Source: Oleiphilus sp. | GTDB taxonomy: Bacteria; Pseudomonadota; Gammaproteobacteria; Pseudomonadales; Oleiphilaceae | DNA length: 64,000 bases | Assembly (NCBI GenBank): GCA_006212045.1 | Contig: PZPK01000002.1 | Span: 1-64,000 of the forward strand | Direction: 5' to 3' | Shown: positions 16,552 through 25,928 of the stretch, piece after piece | Position numbering within the stretch: position 1 is the first letter of the stretch | Layout of the letters: each line of letters starts with the position of its first letter | Notes under the pieces: generated by a model | Databases searched by the model: none | Seen by the model: the letters and a program-made list of their open reading frames with translations, nothing else | Told to the model about the DNA's origin: nothing | Translations under genes and position numbers: made by a program

Positions 16552-19083
16552 ATGTCTACGGTTGCTGCCGCATCCATCCTGTTAAGCGCCTGTGGCGGTG
16601 GTGGTGTTGCCACGACGACTGATGAGGTCTCCGAATCCGGTGGCGACATCGTCGCTTCGGCTTATGAACTACCTGAACAGCTCGAAATCGTCCAAAGCGG
16701 TGACGGAGATGATGTTTCCAGTTCTCTGAGTCGCTCGGTGTCCACTTCGCGCAGCGTCGGCTTTGCACGTGCCTTCAGCGATTCCGGCACAGACTACGAT
16801 GAAGCCGAACAACATATTCATACCTGGCTCGAAGCACTGCAACCTGTCGAGCTGGTCAATACCATTTTGTGCTTTACCGGCCAGATGAACGCCGAACAAA
16901 TGGTCGGAGAAGACCCCTACACTGTATTGATCGATATGGGCGAATGTGAAGATGAAGGCGATTCAGCTGATTCTTCCACTCAAACTGCAGGCCAGTCCTC
17001 CAGTGCTTCCGGCGCCGAGCAAAGCTATGTCGAGGCGGTCATTCGTTCGCAAGTCAACTCAAGCAACCAGGTAGAAGTCCACGCCTGGGTTCCCGAAATG
17101 CAGTTTGGGGGAAGTGAAGAAGATACCATGCTGTTGAAAATGAAAGGCGTGGTAACAGAAGGTGCCTCCGACGAAAATCCTTTCGGCCAGTTTACCCTGA
17201 ACTGGGAGATCAAGAACCCTGAAGATCCCGATGGCGATGCCGTCGGTTACGGTGAAATCGCCACCGTTGAAACACTCAGCGGATTTATCGGATTCACCCT
17301 GTATGACTATATGGAAGACGAATTTGGCGAAATGCTCGGACGCGCCAGTGTGGTCATGCGTGAAGACCTGTCTGATGGCGTACCGTTGACTGCCACCGAA
17401 TTTGAAACCGAGATGATGGGCCCTATGGAAATGGATGGTGAGCGCGCTTATGCGGTCTCTTTCAACGAGGACAACATTCTGATTCAGGAAGCGGAAAGCA
17501 TTGCCGAGCTGCCATACAAAAATGGTGGCAGTAACAGCAGCGGCACCTGTCTGGCCAAAGACAGCTTCAAGGAGGCGGTCTGGAGTTATGGCATGTACGA
17601 TGCCGAAACCGGGGATGAAATTGAAGTCAACGGCGGCTTCCCGATCCGTTACGACAGTGACGATGATGGCGATGAAGACTCTTACGGCTATGTTGGCTAC
17701 TGGGGCCTCTGGACAGAAGAAGAAAACGCGCTCAGCAATGGCGACACAGTGGTTCGCGACACTTTCGGCCAGGGCGAAGGTGAAACCTATACGCTGGTAC
17801 AGTCTCAAGGCCGCCTGATCAAGAAAGAAGTGATCACGCTGGATCTGGCTGAGGTATCTGGTGTCGATTTCTACTATTGGGACGAGGAGCTTCATCAGGA
17901 CAGTGGTCCTTCTGAAAACGAAGAAAACTTCGAACAACAGCAGAACCAAGAGTTCTCGGAGAACGAAAATTCTGAGCAAAACTTTGAAAACGAGGAATCG
18001 CAACAAGGCGGTTATGATCAATGGATCGTGCGCTACGAAGATGGCGCATTCAAGAAAGTTGCCGGTATGAGATGGGGCGAAAATGGTCCGGAAACTACAG
18101 ATCTTGAGGCTCCTGTCACCATTACACTTGAAGACGGACACCCACTGTTCCTGCACTCGGATCAACTGGGCGGTGGCGTTCAGTACAAACAGGGCGACGA
18201 CAGTATTTCTTTCCACAAGGAATCCTTCATGACCGGCACGGAAGAGGAATTCGCATCCAATGGCGAAATGTCTCTGGTGTGTGCAGACCGCTGCGTGAAA
18301 GCCGGCTTGACGGCAGAAGACGTCGCCCAGTGGGAAGGTGGTTTTGAACCCACAGCCGAAACTTTTGAAACAGCCTATAGCTATGACTTTTCGGTCAGCG
18401 GCCTCAATGCCATGACCTTGACCTCGGATGGTACGGCAGTAGGCTTCCCCTCTGGCGTTTCGGAAGACTCTCCTAACTTCTGGGGCATCCAGAGTGGCCC
18501 CATGGTGACCGCTGAGGTGGCTGCCGGTCTTTCCAGCCCTTATGACGTCTATGACCCTGAACTGGTATCCACTTACTACGTATGGGAAACAGGTCCTAAC
18601 GACTGGAATAAAACCTCTCTGCTCGTAGACAGCGTCGGTGATATCCTGGCCTTCGACAAGCCAATGGACTTCTCCTACTCGCATACCGAAGCCGCGCACC
18701 GTGAAGGTTCGGCTAACAGCTTCGAAGAAGTCGGTGAGCAAACCTTTATGCTGCACTACAACGGTCCGGGCGATCTGCACGGCATCCCGTTTGCTTCGAT
18801 CGGTGGTGAAGAAGATGAGTTCCAGTTCTGGTATCCGCTGTTCAACCTGAACGACGGCACCCGGGTCGGTCCCAACAACGAGTATGTCATCAAAGCGCGC
18901 GATATCGAGCGCAAGATGAATGAAGACATGGGCGGCTGTTCTGCACTGGTCGTGAACGATCCGGCGGCACCAGTACCCACAGATGTTGAAGTTGATCTGG
19001 ATGACATCGGTGATGTTCCGGAAGCCGACGAAGCACCGGCATTTGTTGGCGGCAATGCCCCCTCAGATGAAGAAGAAGTCTAA
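16552..19083 (+). CDS. large acidic predicted lipoprotein of unknown function
   Basis: An 843-residue protein from the ATG at 16552. It begins with a short hydrophobic stretch and the lipobox LLSAC followed by four glycines, and is rich in Asp and Glu. Residues about 453-486 are a Gln/Asn/Glu low-complexity insert. The C-terminal tail is also acidic. I recognise no known domain. The ATG at 16552 lacks a ribosome binding site and a positive n-region. An upstream ATG at 16517, after AGG at 16506-16508, encodes MSKNTTLFTLKK in another frame and would complete a textbook lipoprotein signal if one base were added to the A6 tract at 16547-16552. A terminator follows, and a beta-barrel gene lies next. 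Confidence 0.75.
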   Translation: MSTVAAASILLSACGGGGVATTTDEVSESGGDIVASAYELPEQLEIVQSGDGDDVSSSLSRSVSTSRSVGFARAFSDSGTDYDEAEQHIHTWLEALQPVELVNTILCFTGQMNAEQMVGEDPYTVLIDMGECEDEGDSADSSTQTAGQSSSASGAEQSYVEAVIRSQVNSSNQVEVHAWVPEMQFGGSEEDTMLLKMKGVVTEGASDENPFGQFTLNWEIKNPEDPDGDAVGYGEIATVETLSGFIGFTLYDYMEDEFGEMLGRASVVMREDLSDGVPLTATEFETEMMGPMEMDGERAYAVSFNEDNILIQEAESIAELPYKNGGSNSSGTCLAKDSFKEAVWSYGMYDAETGDEIEVNGGFPIRYDSDDDGDEDSYGYVGYWGLWTEEENALSNGDTVVRDTFGQGEGETYTLVQSQGRLIKKEVITLDLAEVSGVDFYYWDEELHQDSGPSENEENFEQQQNQEFSENENSEQNFENEESQQGGYDQWIVRYEDGAFKKVAGMRWGENGPETTDLEAPVTITLEDGHPLFLHSDQLGGGVQYKQGDDSISFHKESFMTGTEEEFASNGEMSLVCADRCVKAGLTAEDVAQWEGGFEPTAETFETAYSYDFSVSGLNAMTLTSDGTAVGFPSGVSEDSPNFWGIQSGPMVTAEVAAGLSSPYDVYDPELVSTYYVWETGPNDWNKTSLLVDSVGDILAFDKPMDFSYSHTEAAHREGSANSFEEVGEQTFMLHYNGPGDLHGIPFASIGGEEDEFQFWYPLFNLNDGTRVGPNNEYVIKARDIERKMNEDMGGCSALVVNDPAAPVPTDVEVDLDDIGDVPEADEAPAFVGGNAPSDEEEV

Positions 19084-19116
19084 GCACTTCCAATCAACCG
19101 TGAGGTAATACTGACA

Positions 19117-19146
19117 ATACCCGCCCGAATCGGCGGGTATTTTTTT
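19117..19146 (+). terminator. rho-independent terminator after the large lipoprotein
   Basis: A 9-bp perfect stem (19117-19125 with 19132-19140), 6-nt loop, followed by a run of seven T residues from 19140. The downstream beta-barrel gene therefore probably has its own promoter. Confidence 0.92.
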
Positions 19147-19289
19147 GCCTTGCTGTTGCCCTGTTTTCTTTACCTGACACCCCAACAAGCTGACGCACAG
19201 AACAACTCGCTTTTTCTTTCCTAAAGGCTAAGCTTGAGTATGATCAAGCTTCTCCAAACCGATTTTGTCAAACCGTGGATTAGGCACAT

Positions 19290-20228
19290 ATGCTGATAAC
19301 TGAACGCTTCTCCAATGCTTTGCTTGTCTTAATGTTATTGCTATACAGTAGCGGCACGATAGCGCGCGATCTGGAAATAACGTCCAGCCTTGGAACCGGA
19401 AACGGCGAATTGAAGTGGAGCATTGCAGATCCAAGCGGTGATCCTGACGTTTTGTCAGAACTTATATACGATGCGGAGCGGCTCTACATCGCAAATATCG
19501 ATGCCAGAATTACCGTACCCAGAGGTCATCTAAAGAATCTGGTACTGGGTGTCCGGGCAGATTATAACTATATTGCCAAAGGTAGCTCTGAAGACAGGGA
19601 CTGGAATGAGAGTGGACGAAACGACCTGTACAGCTATTCCAACGCCGAAATTTACGGCAAAAACCTGAACGCCTACGAATTGTATTTGGGCTATCTTATC
19701 CATTTGAATGACACCTTATCGCTCACTCCCAGAGTCGCCTATCACAGGTCTGAGCAAACGTTTCATGTCAGAAATGGTGTTCAAATAAGCTCTGAACCAC
19801 CCCAAACTACACCGACAGGCCCCATCGAGGGTCTGGACAGTAGCTACGCCGCCCAGTGGGAAGGTTTGAAAGTCGGTGCCGAACTCAATCTGACCTTATC
19901 GGATACACTATCGGCAAGATTGTCCGCTGATTTCCTTGAACTGGATTACGATGCCAAAGCCAATTGGAACCTGCGTGATGATTTTGCTCACCCGGTGAGT
20001 TTTCGCCATCAGGCGGAAAGTGACAGGGCCTACCGTATCAACACGCAGTTAGGTTATCGACTCAGTTCCAAGAGCAGCATTAACGGCTGGCTGAGATACG
20101 AAAGCTTTGAAACCGATGCCGGCACCGACACCATCTTTTTTGCCAACGGCAACCGTGTGCAGACAACCCTGAATGAAGCCGTCTGGGAAAGCTGGGGCAT
20201 CGGGGTAGGTTTTACCCGGGGTTTCTAG
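19290..20228 (+). CDS. predicted outer-membrane beta-barrel protein
   Basis: A 312-residue exported protein that I cannot assign to a named family. Residues 1-25 form a signal peptide ending near TIARD. The rest alternates hydrophobic and polar residues in many strands (for example NLVLGVRADYNYIA, YELYLGYLIHL, SLTPRVAYHR, YRINTQLGYRL), and the last residue is Phe (VGFTRGF), the usual C-terminal signature for barrel assembly. It may act with the large lipoprotein upstream, though a terminator separates them. Porin, adhesin or enzyme are all possible. Confidence 0.7.
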   Translation: MLITERFSNALLVLMLLLYSSGTIARDLEITSSLGTGNGELKWSIADPSGDPDVLSELIYDAERLYIANIDARITVPRGHLKNLVLGVRADYNYIAKGSSEDRDWNESGRNDLYSYSNAEIYGKNLNAYELYLGYLIHLNDTLSLTPRVAYHRSEQTFHVRNGVQISSEPPQTTPTGPIEGLDSSYAAQWEGLKVGAELNLTLSDTLSARLSADFLELDYDAKANWNLRDDFAHPVSFRHQAESDRAYRINTQLGYRLSSKSSINGWLRYESFETDAGTDTIFFANGNRVQTTLNEAVWESWGIGVGFTRGF

Positions 20229-20261
20229 TCGCCTCGATCAACAATTCGCTAGGCGACTTTT
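20227..20261 (+). terminator. terminator between the beta-barrel gene and tusA
   Basis: AGTCGCCT (20227-20234) pairs perfectly with AGGCGACT (20251-20258), followed by TTT on the plus strand. The stem overlaps the stop codons of the two convergent genes, so it probably serves the plus strand chiefly. Confidence 0.6.
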
Positions 20262-20524
20262 ATCCAGAACAGATACTCATCACCCTTTGCTTCCTGCTTG
20301 ACCAGCTCATGCCCCAGAAACTGACAGAATTTGGGAATATCCCGCAAGGTTGAAGGGTCGGTCGCGATGATCTCAAGGACTTCACCACTGGAAAGCTCGG
20401 CGACCACCGAATGCAGCATCATCACCGGTTCCGGACAATACAGCCCTTGTGCCTCGATAACACGACTCACATCTTCATCATCAGGCTGATTCAGCGTTTT
20501 TTGATCACCTGCCATGTTCGACAT
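20249..20524 (-). CDS. TusA-family sulfurtransferase
   Basis: A 91-residue sulfur-carrier protein. The core begins near residue 22 with the family signature LYCPEPVMML, whose Cys accepts persulfide sulfur. TusA proteins relay sulfur for tRNA 2-thiouridine, molybdopterin or other sulfur transfers. The N-terminal ~20 residues are a hydrophilic extension not found in E. coli TusA (81 residues). No partner genes are adjacent, so whether it is the true TusA or a paralogue is open. Confidence 0.88.
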   Translation of the reverse strand: MSNMAGDQKTLNQPDDEDVSRVIEAQGLYCPEPVMMLHSVVAELSSGEVLEIIATDPSTLRDIPKFCQFLGHELVKQEAKGDEYLFWIKVA

Positions 20525-20649
20525 ACACCTTTTTCAATGTTGAACTATGCTTTGAATAAACATGCTTTTAATGATAACCCAAGGCGCTACGTAAAGCTTT
20601 CTGAGCGTAGCTGAATTACCCAGACAAGAACAGGAATGAAGACCCGATC

Positions 20650-20943
20650 ATGATACGCGTATTTATTGAAAGACACATCGCTGAAACCATGGAAAGTACT
20701 TACGACGACGTAGAAAAACAGGCCTTGCAGGCCGCGATTACTGCGCCGGGATTTATTTCAGGAGAGTCTTTGAAAGATATCAGGGATCCGCGCCACCGCG
20801 TTGTGCTATGCAAGTTCCGCAGCGAAGTCGACTGGAACAACTGGCTGAACTCCCCCGCACGCAAAGAAATCATGGCCAAAATTAATCTGATCATTGAAGG
20901 TGAAGAGAAGGTAACGCTGATGGATCTGGCTTTTGATGCGTGA
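20650..20943 (+). CDS. ABM (antibiotic biosynthesis monooxygenase)-like domain protein
   Basis: A 97-residue single-domain protein of the dimeric alpha-beta barrel type. The pattern MIRVFIERHI, then PGFISGESLKD, HRVVLCKFRSEVDWNNWL and MDLAFDA is typical of ABM-domain proteins, some of which are heme-degrading enzymes or quinone monooxygenases. No heme-binding residue set is evident. The minisatellite array begins about 10 bp after the stop codon, so the 3' end of this transcript runs into repeats. Confidence 0.8.
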   Translation: MIRVFIERHIAETMESTYDDVEKQALQAAITAPGFISGESLKDIRDPRHRVVLCKFRSEVDWNNWLNSPARKEIMAKINLIIEGEEKVTLMDLAFDA

Positions 20944-20953
20944 GCGTTGAAGC

Positions 20954-22238
20954 TGGCTGGACGATGGACGCAAGTGCCTGCAAGCTTCGACGTTTTCCCG
21001 AGCGCCTTCCGTCCAGCTTCTACCGTCCAGCGGTAAACGCTTAATGGGAGACGGGAGATGCAAGTGCCTGCAAGCCTCGACGTTTTCCCGAGCGCCTTCC
21101 GTCCAGCTTCTCTCGTCCAGCGATGCACGCTTAACGCGCAATGGGAGACGGGAGATGCAAGTGCATGTAAGCCTCGACGTTTTCGCGAGCGTCTTCCGTC
21201 CAGCTTCTCCCGTCCAGCGGTAAACGCTTAATGGGAGACGGGAGATGCAAGTGCTTGCAAGCCTCGACGTTTTCGCGAGCGTCTTCCGTCCAGCTTCTCT
21301 CGTCCAGCGATGCACGCTTAACGCGCAATGGGAGACGGGAGATGCAAGTGCCTGCAGGCTTCGACGTTTTCCCGAGCGTCTTCCGTCCAGCTTCTCTCGT
21401 CCAGCGATGCACGCTTAACGCGCAATGGGAGACGGGAGATGCAAGTGCTTGCAAGCCTCGACGGCTTCCCAAGCGTCTTCCGTCCAGCTTCTCCCGTCCA
21501 GCGATGCACGCTTAACGCGCAATGGGAGACGGGATATGCAAGTGCACGCAAGCTTCGACGTTTTCCCGAGCGTCTTCCGTCCAGCTTCTCTCGTTCAGCG
21601 GTAAACGCTCGATGGGAGACGGGAGATGCAAGTGCATGCAAGCTTCGATGTTTTCCCGAGCGTCTTCCGTCCAGCTTCTCTCGTCCAGCGGTAAACGCTC
21701 GACGGGAGACGGGAGATGCAAGTGCATGCAAGCTTCGACGTTTTCCCGAGCGTCTTCCGTCCAGCTTCTCTCGTCCAGCGGTAAACGCTTAATGGAAGAC
21801 GGGAGATGCAAGTGCACGCAAGCCTCGACGTTTTTCCGAGCGCCTTCCGTCCAGCTTCTCCCGTTCAGCGGTAAACGCGTAATGGGAGACGGGAGATGCA
21901 AGTGCTTGCAAGCCTCGACGTTTTCCAAAGCGTCTTCCGTCCAGCTTCTCCCGTTCAGCGGTAAACGCGTAATGGGAGACGGGAGATGCAAGTGCTTGCA
22001 AGCCTCGACGGTTTCCCAAGCGTCTTCCGTCCAGCTTCTCCCGTTCAGCGGTAAACGCTTAATGGGAGACGGGAGATGCAAGTGCTTGCAAGCTTCGATG
22101 TTTTCCCGAGCGTCTTCCGTCCAGCTTCTCCCGTCCAGCGATGCACGCTTAACGCGCAATGGGAGACGGGAGATGCAAGTGCACGCAAGCTTCGACGTTT
22201 TCCCGAGCGTCTTCCGTCTCCCGTCCCGCGTCTCCCAT
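20954..22238. repeat. minisatellite array, 14 units of 90 or 97 bp
   Basis: Units start at 20954 (degenerate), 21044, 21141, 21231, 21328, 21425, 21522, 21612, 21702, 21792, 21882, 21972, 22062 and 22159 (truncated). A typical unit starts ATGGGAGACGGGAGATGCAA. Two unit types differ at the right end: 90 bp ending GGTAAACGCTTA, and 97 bp ending GATGCACGCTTAACGCGCA. Within a unit GACGGGAGA can pair with TCTCCCGTC near its end. The array closes with GTCTCCCAT (22230-22238), the inverse of the unit start. Units are highly similar, indicating recent amplification. Long open frames cross both strands but the 97-bp units break frame and no ribosome binding site is present. Confidence 0.95.
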
Positions 22239-22285
22239 CCGACATGTACATTTATTGTGCAGATTTTCAGCAATTGCCTACACTA

Positions 22286-22299
22286 TTGAGCTAGGTCAA
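22286..22299 (+). promoter_or_regulatory. candidate Anr/Fnr box, distal
   Basis: TTGAGCTAGGTCAA matches the TTGAT-N4-ATCAA consensus at 8 of 10 positions with correct spacing. It is about 335 bp upstream of ccoN. Oxygen-dependent control of cbb3 operons by Fnr/Anr is well established. Confidence 0.4.
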
Positions 22300-22566
22300 T
22301 TTAATTCCAGATTTGGTTGATTTTACTAATTTCAGTCAGTATTCTTCGCGCGCTGCTGAAGTTGGCGGGTTCCGAAGAGAGTTGTCAGAGTAAGGGTTTT
22401 GTACTGCTTGTCCGTTTAAGCAATTGAATTCACTAAAATTTGCTTAGCTAAGCTGGCGTCTTTTCGTCCGCTTTTTCAGACATCCGGTACTGGTCTCGAC
22501 ACCGCTTTCAAAGGTTTTCGAAACAGCCATTGCAGTCGATCTGACTGAATCATATCTTCCTGATCA

Positions 22567-22580
22567 TTGACCTGCATCAG
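22567..22580 (+). promoter_or_regulatory. candidate Anr/Fnr box, proximal to ccoN
   Basis: TTGACCTGCATCAG matches the Anr/Fnr consensus at 8 of 10 positions and lies 55 bp before the ccoN ATG. A centre at -41.5 would put the transcript start near 22615. The remainder of the 22251-22634 leader holds no other feature I can support. Confidence 0.4.
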
Positions 22581-22634
22581 CCGCGCTTAACATGCATTTT
22601 AAGCTTTCACAGACTTTAAACTGGATCTTAAACG

Positions 22635-24062
22635 ATGAGCACAGAGATCAATCAAACCACCTACAACTATAGAGTTGTACGACAGTTCGCCATAATGACG
22701 GTCGTCTGGGGAATCGTTGGCATGGCTGCAGGCGTTTTTATCGCCGCCCAGCTCGTTTGGCCTTCGCTTAACTTCGATACTGCCTGGTTGAGCTTCGGAC
22801 GAATTCGTCCCTTGCACACCAATGCCGTAATATTTGCTTTCGGCGGTAGTGCTCTGTTTGCCACTTCCCTGTATGTAGTGCAGCGCACCTGTCAGGCACG
22901 TCTGATCTCTGATTCCCTGGCCGCGTTTGTCTTTTGGGGCTGGCAAGTGGTTATTGTCGCTGCTGCGATCACTCTTCCAATGGGCTATACCAGCTCCAAG
23001 GAGTATGCAGAACTTGAGTGGCCAATCGATATTCTGATCGCCATCGTTTGGATCTCCTATGCTGTGCTGTTCTTCGGCACCATCATGAAGCGTAAAAGCA
23101 AGCACATCTATGTCGCCAACTGGTTCTATGGCGCCTTTATCATTACGGTTGCGGTGCTGCACATTGGCAACAGTCTGGCTATCCCGGTCACCATGACCAA
23201 GTCCTACTCCATCTATGCAGGCACCGTCGATGCGATGATGCAGTGGTGGTATGGTCACAACGCCGTTGGCTTTTTCCTGACCGCCGGTTTTCTTGGCATC
23301 ATGTACTACTTTGTACCCAAGCAGGCGGAACGCCCTGTTTATTCCTACCGTCTTTCGATCGTCCACTTCTGGGCCCTGATCTCCCTTTATGTCTGGGCTG
23401 GCGGTCACCACCTCCACTACAGTGCCCTGCCTGACTGGGCGCAAAGTGCCGGCATGGTCATGTCACTGATTCTGCTGGCGCCATCCTGGGGCGGCATGAT
23501 CAACGGCATGATGACGCTGTCGGGAGCCTGGCACAAGCTACGTACGGACCCGATTCTGCGCTTCCTGGTCGTATCCCTTTCTTTCTATGGCATGTCGACT
23601 TTTGAAGGCCCAATGATGTCGATCAAAACGGTCAATGCCCTGTCTCACAATACCGACTGGACAATCGGACACGTGCACTCCGGCGCACTGGGCTGGGTCG
23701 CAATGGTATCTATCGGTGCCATCTATCACCTGATTCCGCGCCTCTTCGGCATCAGCGCAATGTACAGTACCGGCATGATCAATGTGCACTTCTGGCTGGC
23801 GACAGCAGGCACAGTTCTATATATCGCAGCGATGTGGGTGAACGGCATCATGCAAGGTCTGATGTGGCGTGCGGTGAACACCGATGGCACGCTCACCTAC
23901 AGTTTTGTAGAGTCGCTCGAAGCGAGTCATAACGGCTACATTGTGCGCCTGATAGGCGGCGCTATCTTCCTGGCGGGCATGTTTGTCATGGCGTTGAATG
24001 TTTGGCTGACGGTCAAGCAAAAGAACGCCAAAGCTATCGACACTATCGCTGCAACAGCCTGA
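22635..24062 (+). CDS. ccoN: cbb3-type cytochrome c oxidase subunit I
   Basis: Catalytic subunit of the high-affinity cbb3 oxidase, holding heme b, heme b3 and CuB, 475 residues with about twelve membrane helices. Key motifs are [14 protein letters not shown] (low-spin heme ligand), [30 protein letters not shown] (CuB histidines and the cross-linked Tyr characteristic of cbb3) and [12 protein letters not shown] (heme ligands). First gene of ccoNOQP; ccoO begins 15 bp downstream. Possible Anr/Fnr sites lie in the leader. Confidence 0.98.
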   Translation: MSTEINQTTYNYRVVRQFAIMTVVWGIVGMAAGVFIAAQLVWPSLNFDTAWLSFGRIRPLHTNAVIFAFGGSALFATSLYVVQRTCQARLISDSLAAFVFWGWQVVIVAAAITLPMGYTSSKEYAELEWPIDILIAIVWISYAVLFFGTIMKRKSKHIYVANWFYGAFIITVAVLHIGNSLAIPVTMTKSYSIYAGTVDAMMQWWYGHNAVGFFLTAGFLGIMYYFVPKQAERPVYSYRLSIVHFWALISLYVWAGGHHLHYSALPDWAQSAGMVMSLILLAPSWGGMINGMMTLSGAWHKLRTDPILRFLVVSLSFYGMSTFEGPMMSIKTVNALSHNTDWTIGHVHSGALGWVAMVSIGAIYHLIPRLFGISAMYSTGMINVHFWLATAGTVLYIAAMWVNGIMQGLMWRAVNTDGTLTYSFVESLEASHNGYIVRLIGGAIFLAGMFVMALNVWLTVKQKNAKAIDTIAATA

Positions 24063-24076
24063 GGGAGGACTGACAG

Positions 24077-24676
24077 ATGAATCATGAAATAATTGAAAAA
24101 AATCTGGGGCTGATGATTCCGTTGATCATTGTCGCGATCAGTTTCGGATTTCTGGTGGAAGTGGTACCGCTATTCTTCCATAAGGATATGCAGGAGCCTA
24201 TCGAAGGCTTGAAACCACATACAGCACTGGAACTTGAAGGGCGTGACATCTACATCAGGGAAGGCTGTAATACTTGCCATACCCAGATGATTCGACCCTT
24301 CCGTGCGGAAACAGAACGCTACGGTCACTACACCGTTGCGGGAGAGCATGTATACGAGCATCCCTTCCTTTGGGGATCGAAACGAACGGGGCCGGATCTG
24401 GCTCGCGTTGGTGGGCGCTATAGTGACGATTGGCACCGGGCACATCTCTACAACCCTCGTAACGTCGTTCCGGAATCGAAAATGCCTTCTTATCCGTGGC
24501 TGTTTACAGCAAAAATCGACCATAAAGTCACGCCTGAAAAAATGAAGGCCCTGCGCGCCGTGGGCGTGCCTTACACCGACGAGGACATTGCAAACGCCTC
24601 CGCCGCGGTGAAGGGCAAACGGGAAATCGAAGCGATGGTTGCCTATTTGCAGCAGCTGGGCACCGTCCTCAAGTAA
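24077..24676 (+). CDS. ccoO: cbb3-type cytochrome c oxidase subunit II (mono-heme)
   Basis: Membrane-anchored monoheme cytochrome c that passes electrons to CcoN, 199 residues. One N-terminal helix (about 10-32) is followed by the heme motif C64-N-T-C67-H68, with Met ligands probably in the MIRPF or KMPSYPW regions. GREGAGAC-like sequence before the ATG and the 15-bp gap to ccoN support co-transcription and co-assembly. Confidence 0.97.
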   Translation: MNHEIIEKNLGLMIPLIIVAISFGFLVEVVPLFFHKDMQEPIEGLKPHTALELEGRDIYIREGCNTCHTQMIRPFRAETERYGHYTVAGEHVYEHPFLWGSKRTGPDLARVGGRYSDDWHRAHLYNPRNVVPESKMPSYPWLFTAKIDHKVTPEKMKALRAVGVPYTDEDIANASAAVKGKREIEAMVAYLQQLGTVLK

Positions 24677-24709
24677 GCGCGAGCGCTTCACGTATAGAGT
24701 AGAAATTGT

Positions 24710-24895
24710 ATGGATATCAACACGCTCCGAGGGTTATCCACCATCCTGGTAATGATTGTCTTCATTGGCATTTGCCTGTGGGCATACAGTGGCAGCAAGC
24801 GTAAGGATTTTGAAGACGCTGCCAACCTGCCCTTCGAAGACGAGGACATCGAGGCGCGTACGTTGGGCGAAACAGAGAGAGAGAAAAATGACTAG
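24710..24895 (+). CDS. ccoQ: cbb3-type oxidase small subunit CcoQ/FixQ
   Basis: A 61-residue single-helix protein (about residues 9-27) with a charged C-terminal tail, the usual form of CcoQ, which stabilises the oxidase complex. It sits between ccoO and ccoP and its last 8 bases overlap the ccoP start. Confidence 0.9.
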   Translation: MDINTLRGLSTILVMIVFIGICLWAYSGSKRKDFEDAANLPFEDEDIEARTLGETEREKND

Positions 24896-25781
24896 CTTCT
24901 GGAGTTTCTGGACATCAATCATCATTCTGGGCAGTATCTTTGGCTGCCTGTGGTTGCTGTACATCGTAAGAAAAAGTGAGCCGCACAAGGAAGAAACCGA
25001 CCAGACGGTCGGTCATGAATTCGATGGCATTGAAGAGCTGGACAATCCCATGCCTTCCTGGTGGATCATCATGTTCGTTGCTTCCGCGATCTGGGGTCTG
25101 GCTTATGCACTTGCCTACCCTACGCTGGGTAATTATCAGGGCTTTCTTGGTTGGTCTTCGACAGGCCAATGGGAAGACGAAGTGGCTCAGGCCGAAGAAC
25201 GCTATGGCCCTATTTTTGATCAGTATGCAGCCACACCGGTCACGGAACTGGCGCAAGACGCGGAAGCCATGAAAGTTGGTCAGCGTCTGTTCGCCAACAA
25301 CTGTGCTGTTTGTCATGGTTCGGCAGGCCGCGGTGCATTGGGCTTTCCAAACCTGACCGATGACGACTGGCTTTACGGTGGAGATCCCGAAACCATCAGA
25401 ACGACGCTCCTTCAGGGCCGTAACGGCAACATGCCAGCCAAAGGTCTGAAACCTGATATGAGTAATGATGATGTCAATGATCTGACCCATTATCTCTTGT
25501 CTTTCAGTGGCCGAACCGATGATCAGGAAGCCGCCAAACGTGGTGCTGAAATGTACCAAACGGCTTGTGCTGCCTGTCATGGCGCCGATGCCAAAGGCAT
25601 GCAGGCCGCAGGTGCACCCAACCTGACAGACAATATCTGGCTGTACGGCGGCTCACCCGCAAAGATCAAGCAAACACTGCTTTACGGCCGTGCCGGACAT
25701 ATGCCGGCCCAGGAACAAGCCTTGGGTGAGCAGAAAGTTCATATCCTGACCGCTTATGTACTGAGTCTGTCTCAACAATAG
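24888..25781 (+). CDS. ccoP: cbb3-type cytochrome c oxidase subunit III (di-heme)
   Basis: Diheme cytochrome c subunit, the electron entry point, 297 residues. Two N-terminal membrane helices (about 5-25 and 55-75, including PSWWIIMFVASAIWG) precede two cytochrome c domains with C139-A-V-C-H and C227-A-A-C-H. The ATG at 24888 is chosen because it begins MTSFWSFW, typical for CcoP, and overlaps ccoQ; an open frame extends upstream but only as ccoQ shadow. Confidence 0.97.
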   Translation: MTSFWSFWTSIIILGSIFGCLWLLYIVRKSEPHKEETDQTVGHEFDGIEELDNPMPSWWIIMFVASAIWGLAYALAYPTLGNYQGFLGWSSTGQWEDEVAQAEERYGPIFDQYAATPVTELAQDAEAMKVGQRLFANNCAVCHGSAGRGALGFPNLTDDDWLYGGDPETIRTTLLQGRNGNMPAKGLKPDMSNDDVNDLTHYLLSFSGRTDDQEAAKRGAEMYQTACAACHGADAKGMQAAGAPNLTDNIWLYGGSPAKIKQTLLYGRAGHMPAQEQALGEQKVHILTAYVLSLSQQ

Positions 25782-25802
25782 GCCTGTCGCGATCTGGATG
25801 GA

Positions 25803-25830
25803 GGCGTGCATGAAGAAAGTCCGGCACGCC
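25803..25830. other. inverted repeat between ccoP and ccoG
   Basis: GGCGTGC (25803-25809) and GCACGCC (25824-25830) are a perfect 7-bp inverted repeat with a 14-nt loop in the 147-bp gap. There is no T tract, so it may be an mRNA-processing or stability hairpin between the structural and the assembly genes. Confidence 0.35.
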
Positions 25831-25928
25831 GCCAGCGCTGGGGTTTACATGTTCTGGTTTAAAGGAAATACCCCATGCGTGCAAAATCTTTTTCTTTTCA
25901 GACACCATAGAGTGTAATTGCGCAGCCT

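Noticed and set aside
17059-18780. 573-residue open frame opposite the large lipoprotein
   Set aside because: A shadow of the acidic, Gly/Asp/Glu-rich coding strand; no motif or ribosome binding site, and the plus strand has a lipobox.
20700-22294. Long open frames on both strands across the minisatellite, with 30-residue peptide repeats
   Set aside because: They arise from the repeat composition. The 97-bp units shift the frame, no ribosome binding site precedes them, and frames are open on both strands simultaneously.
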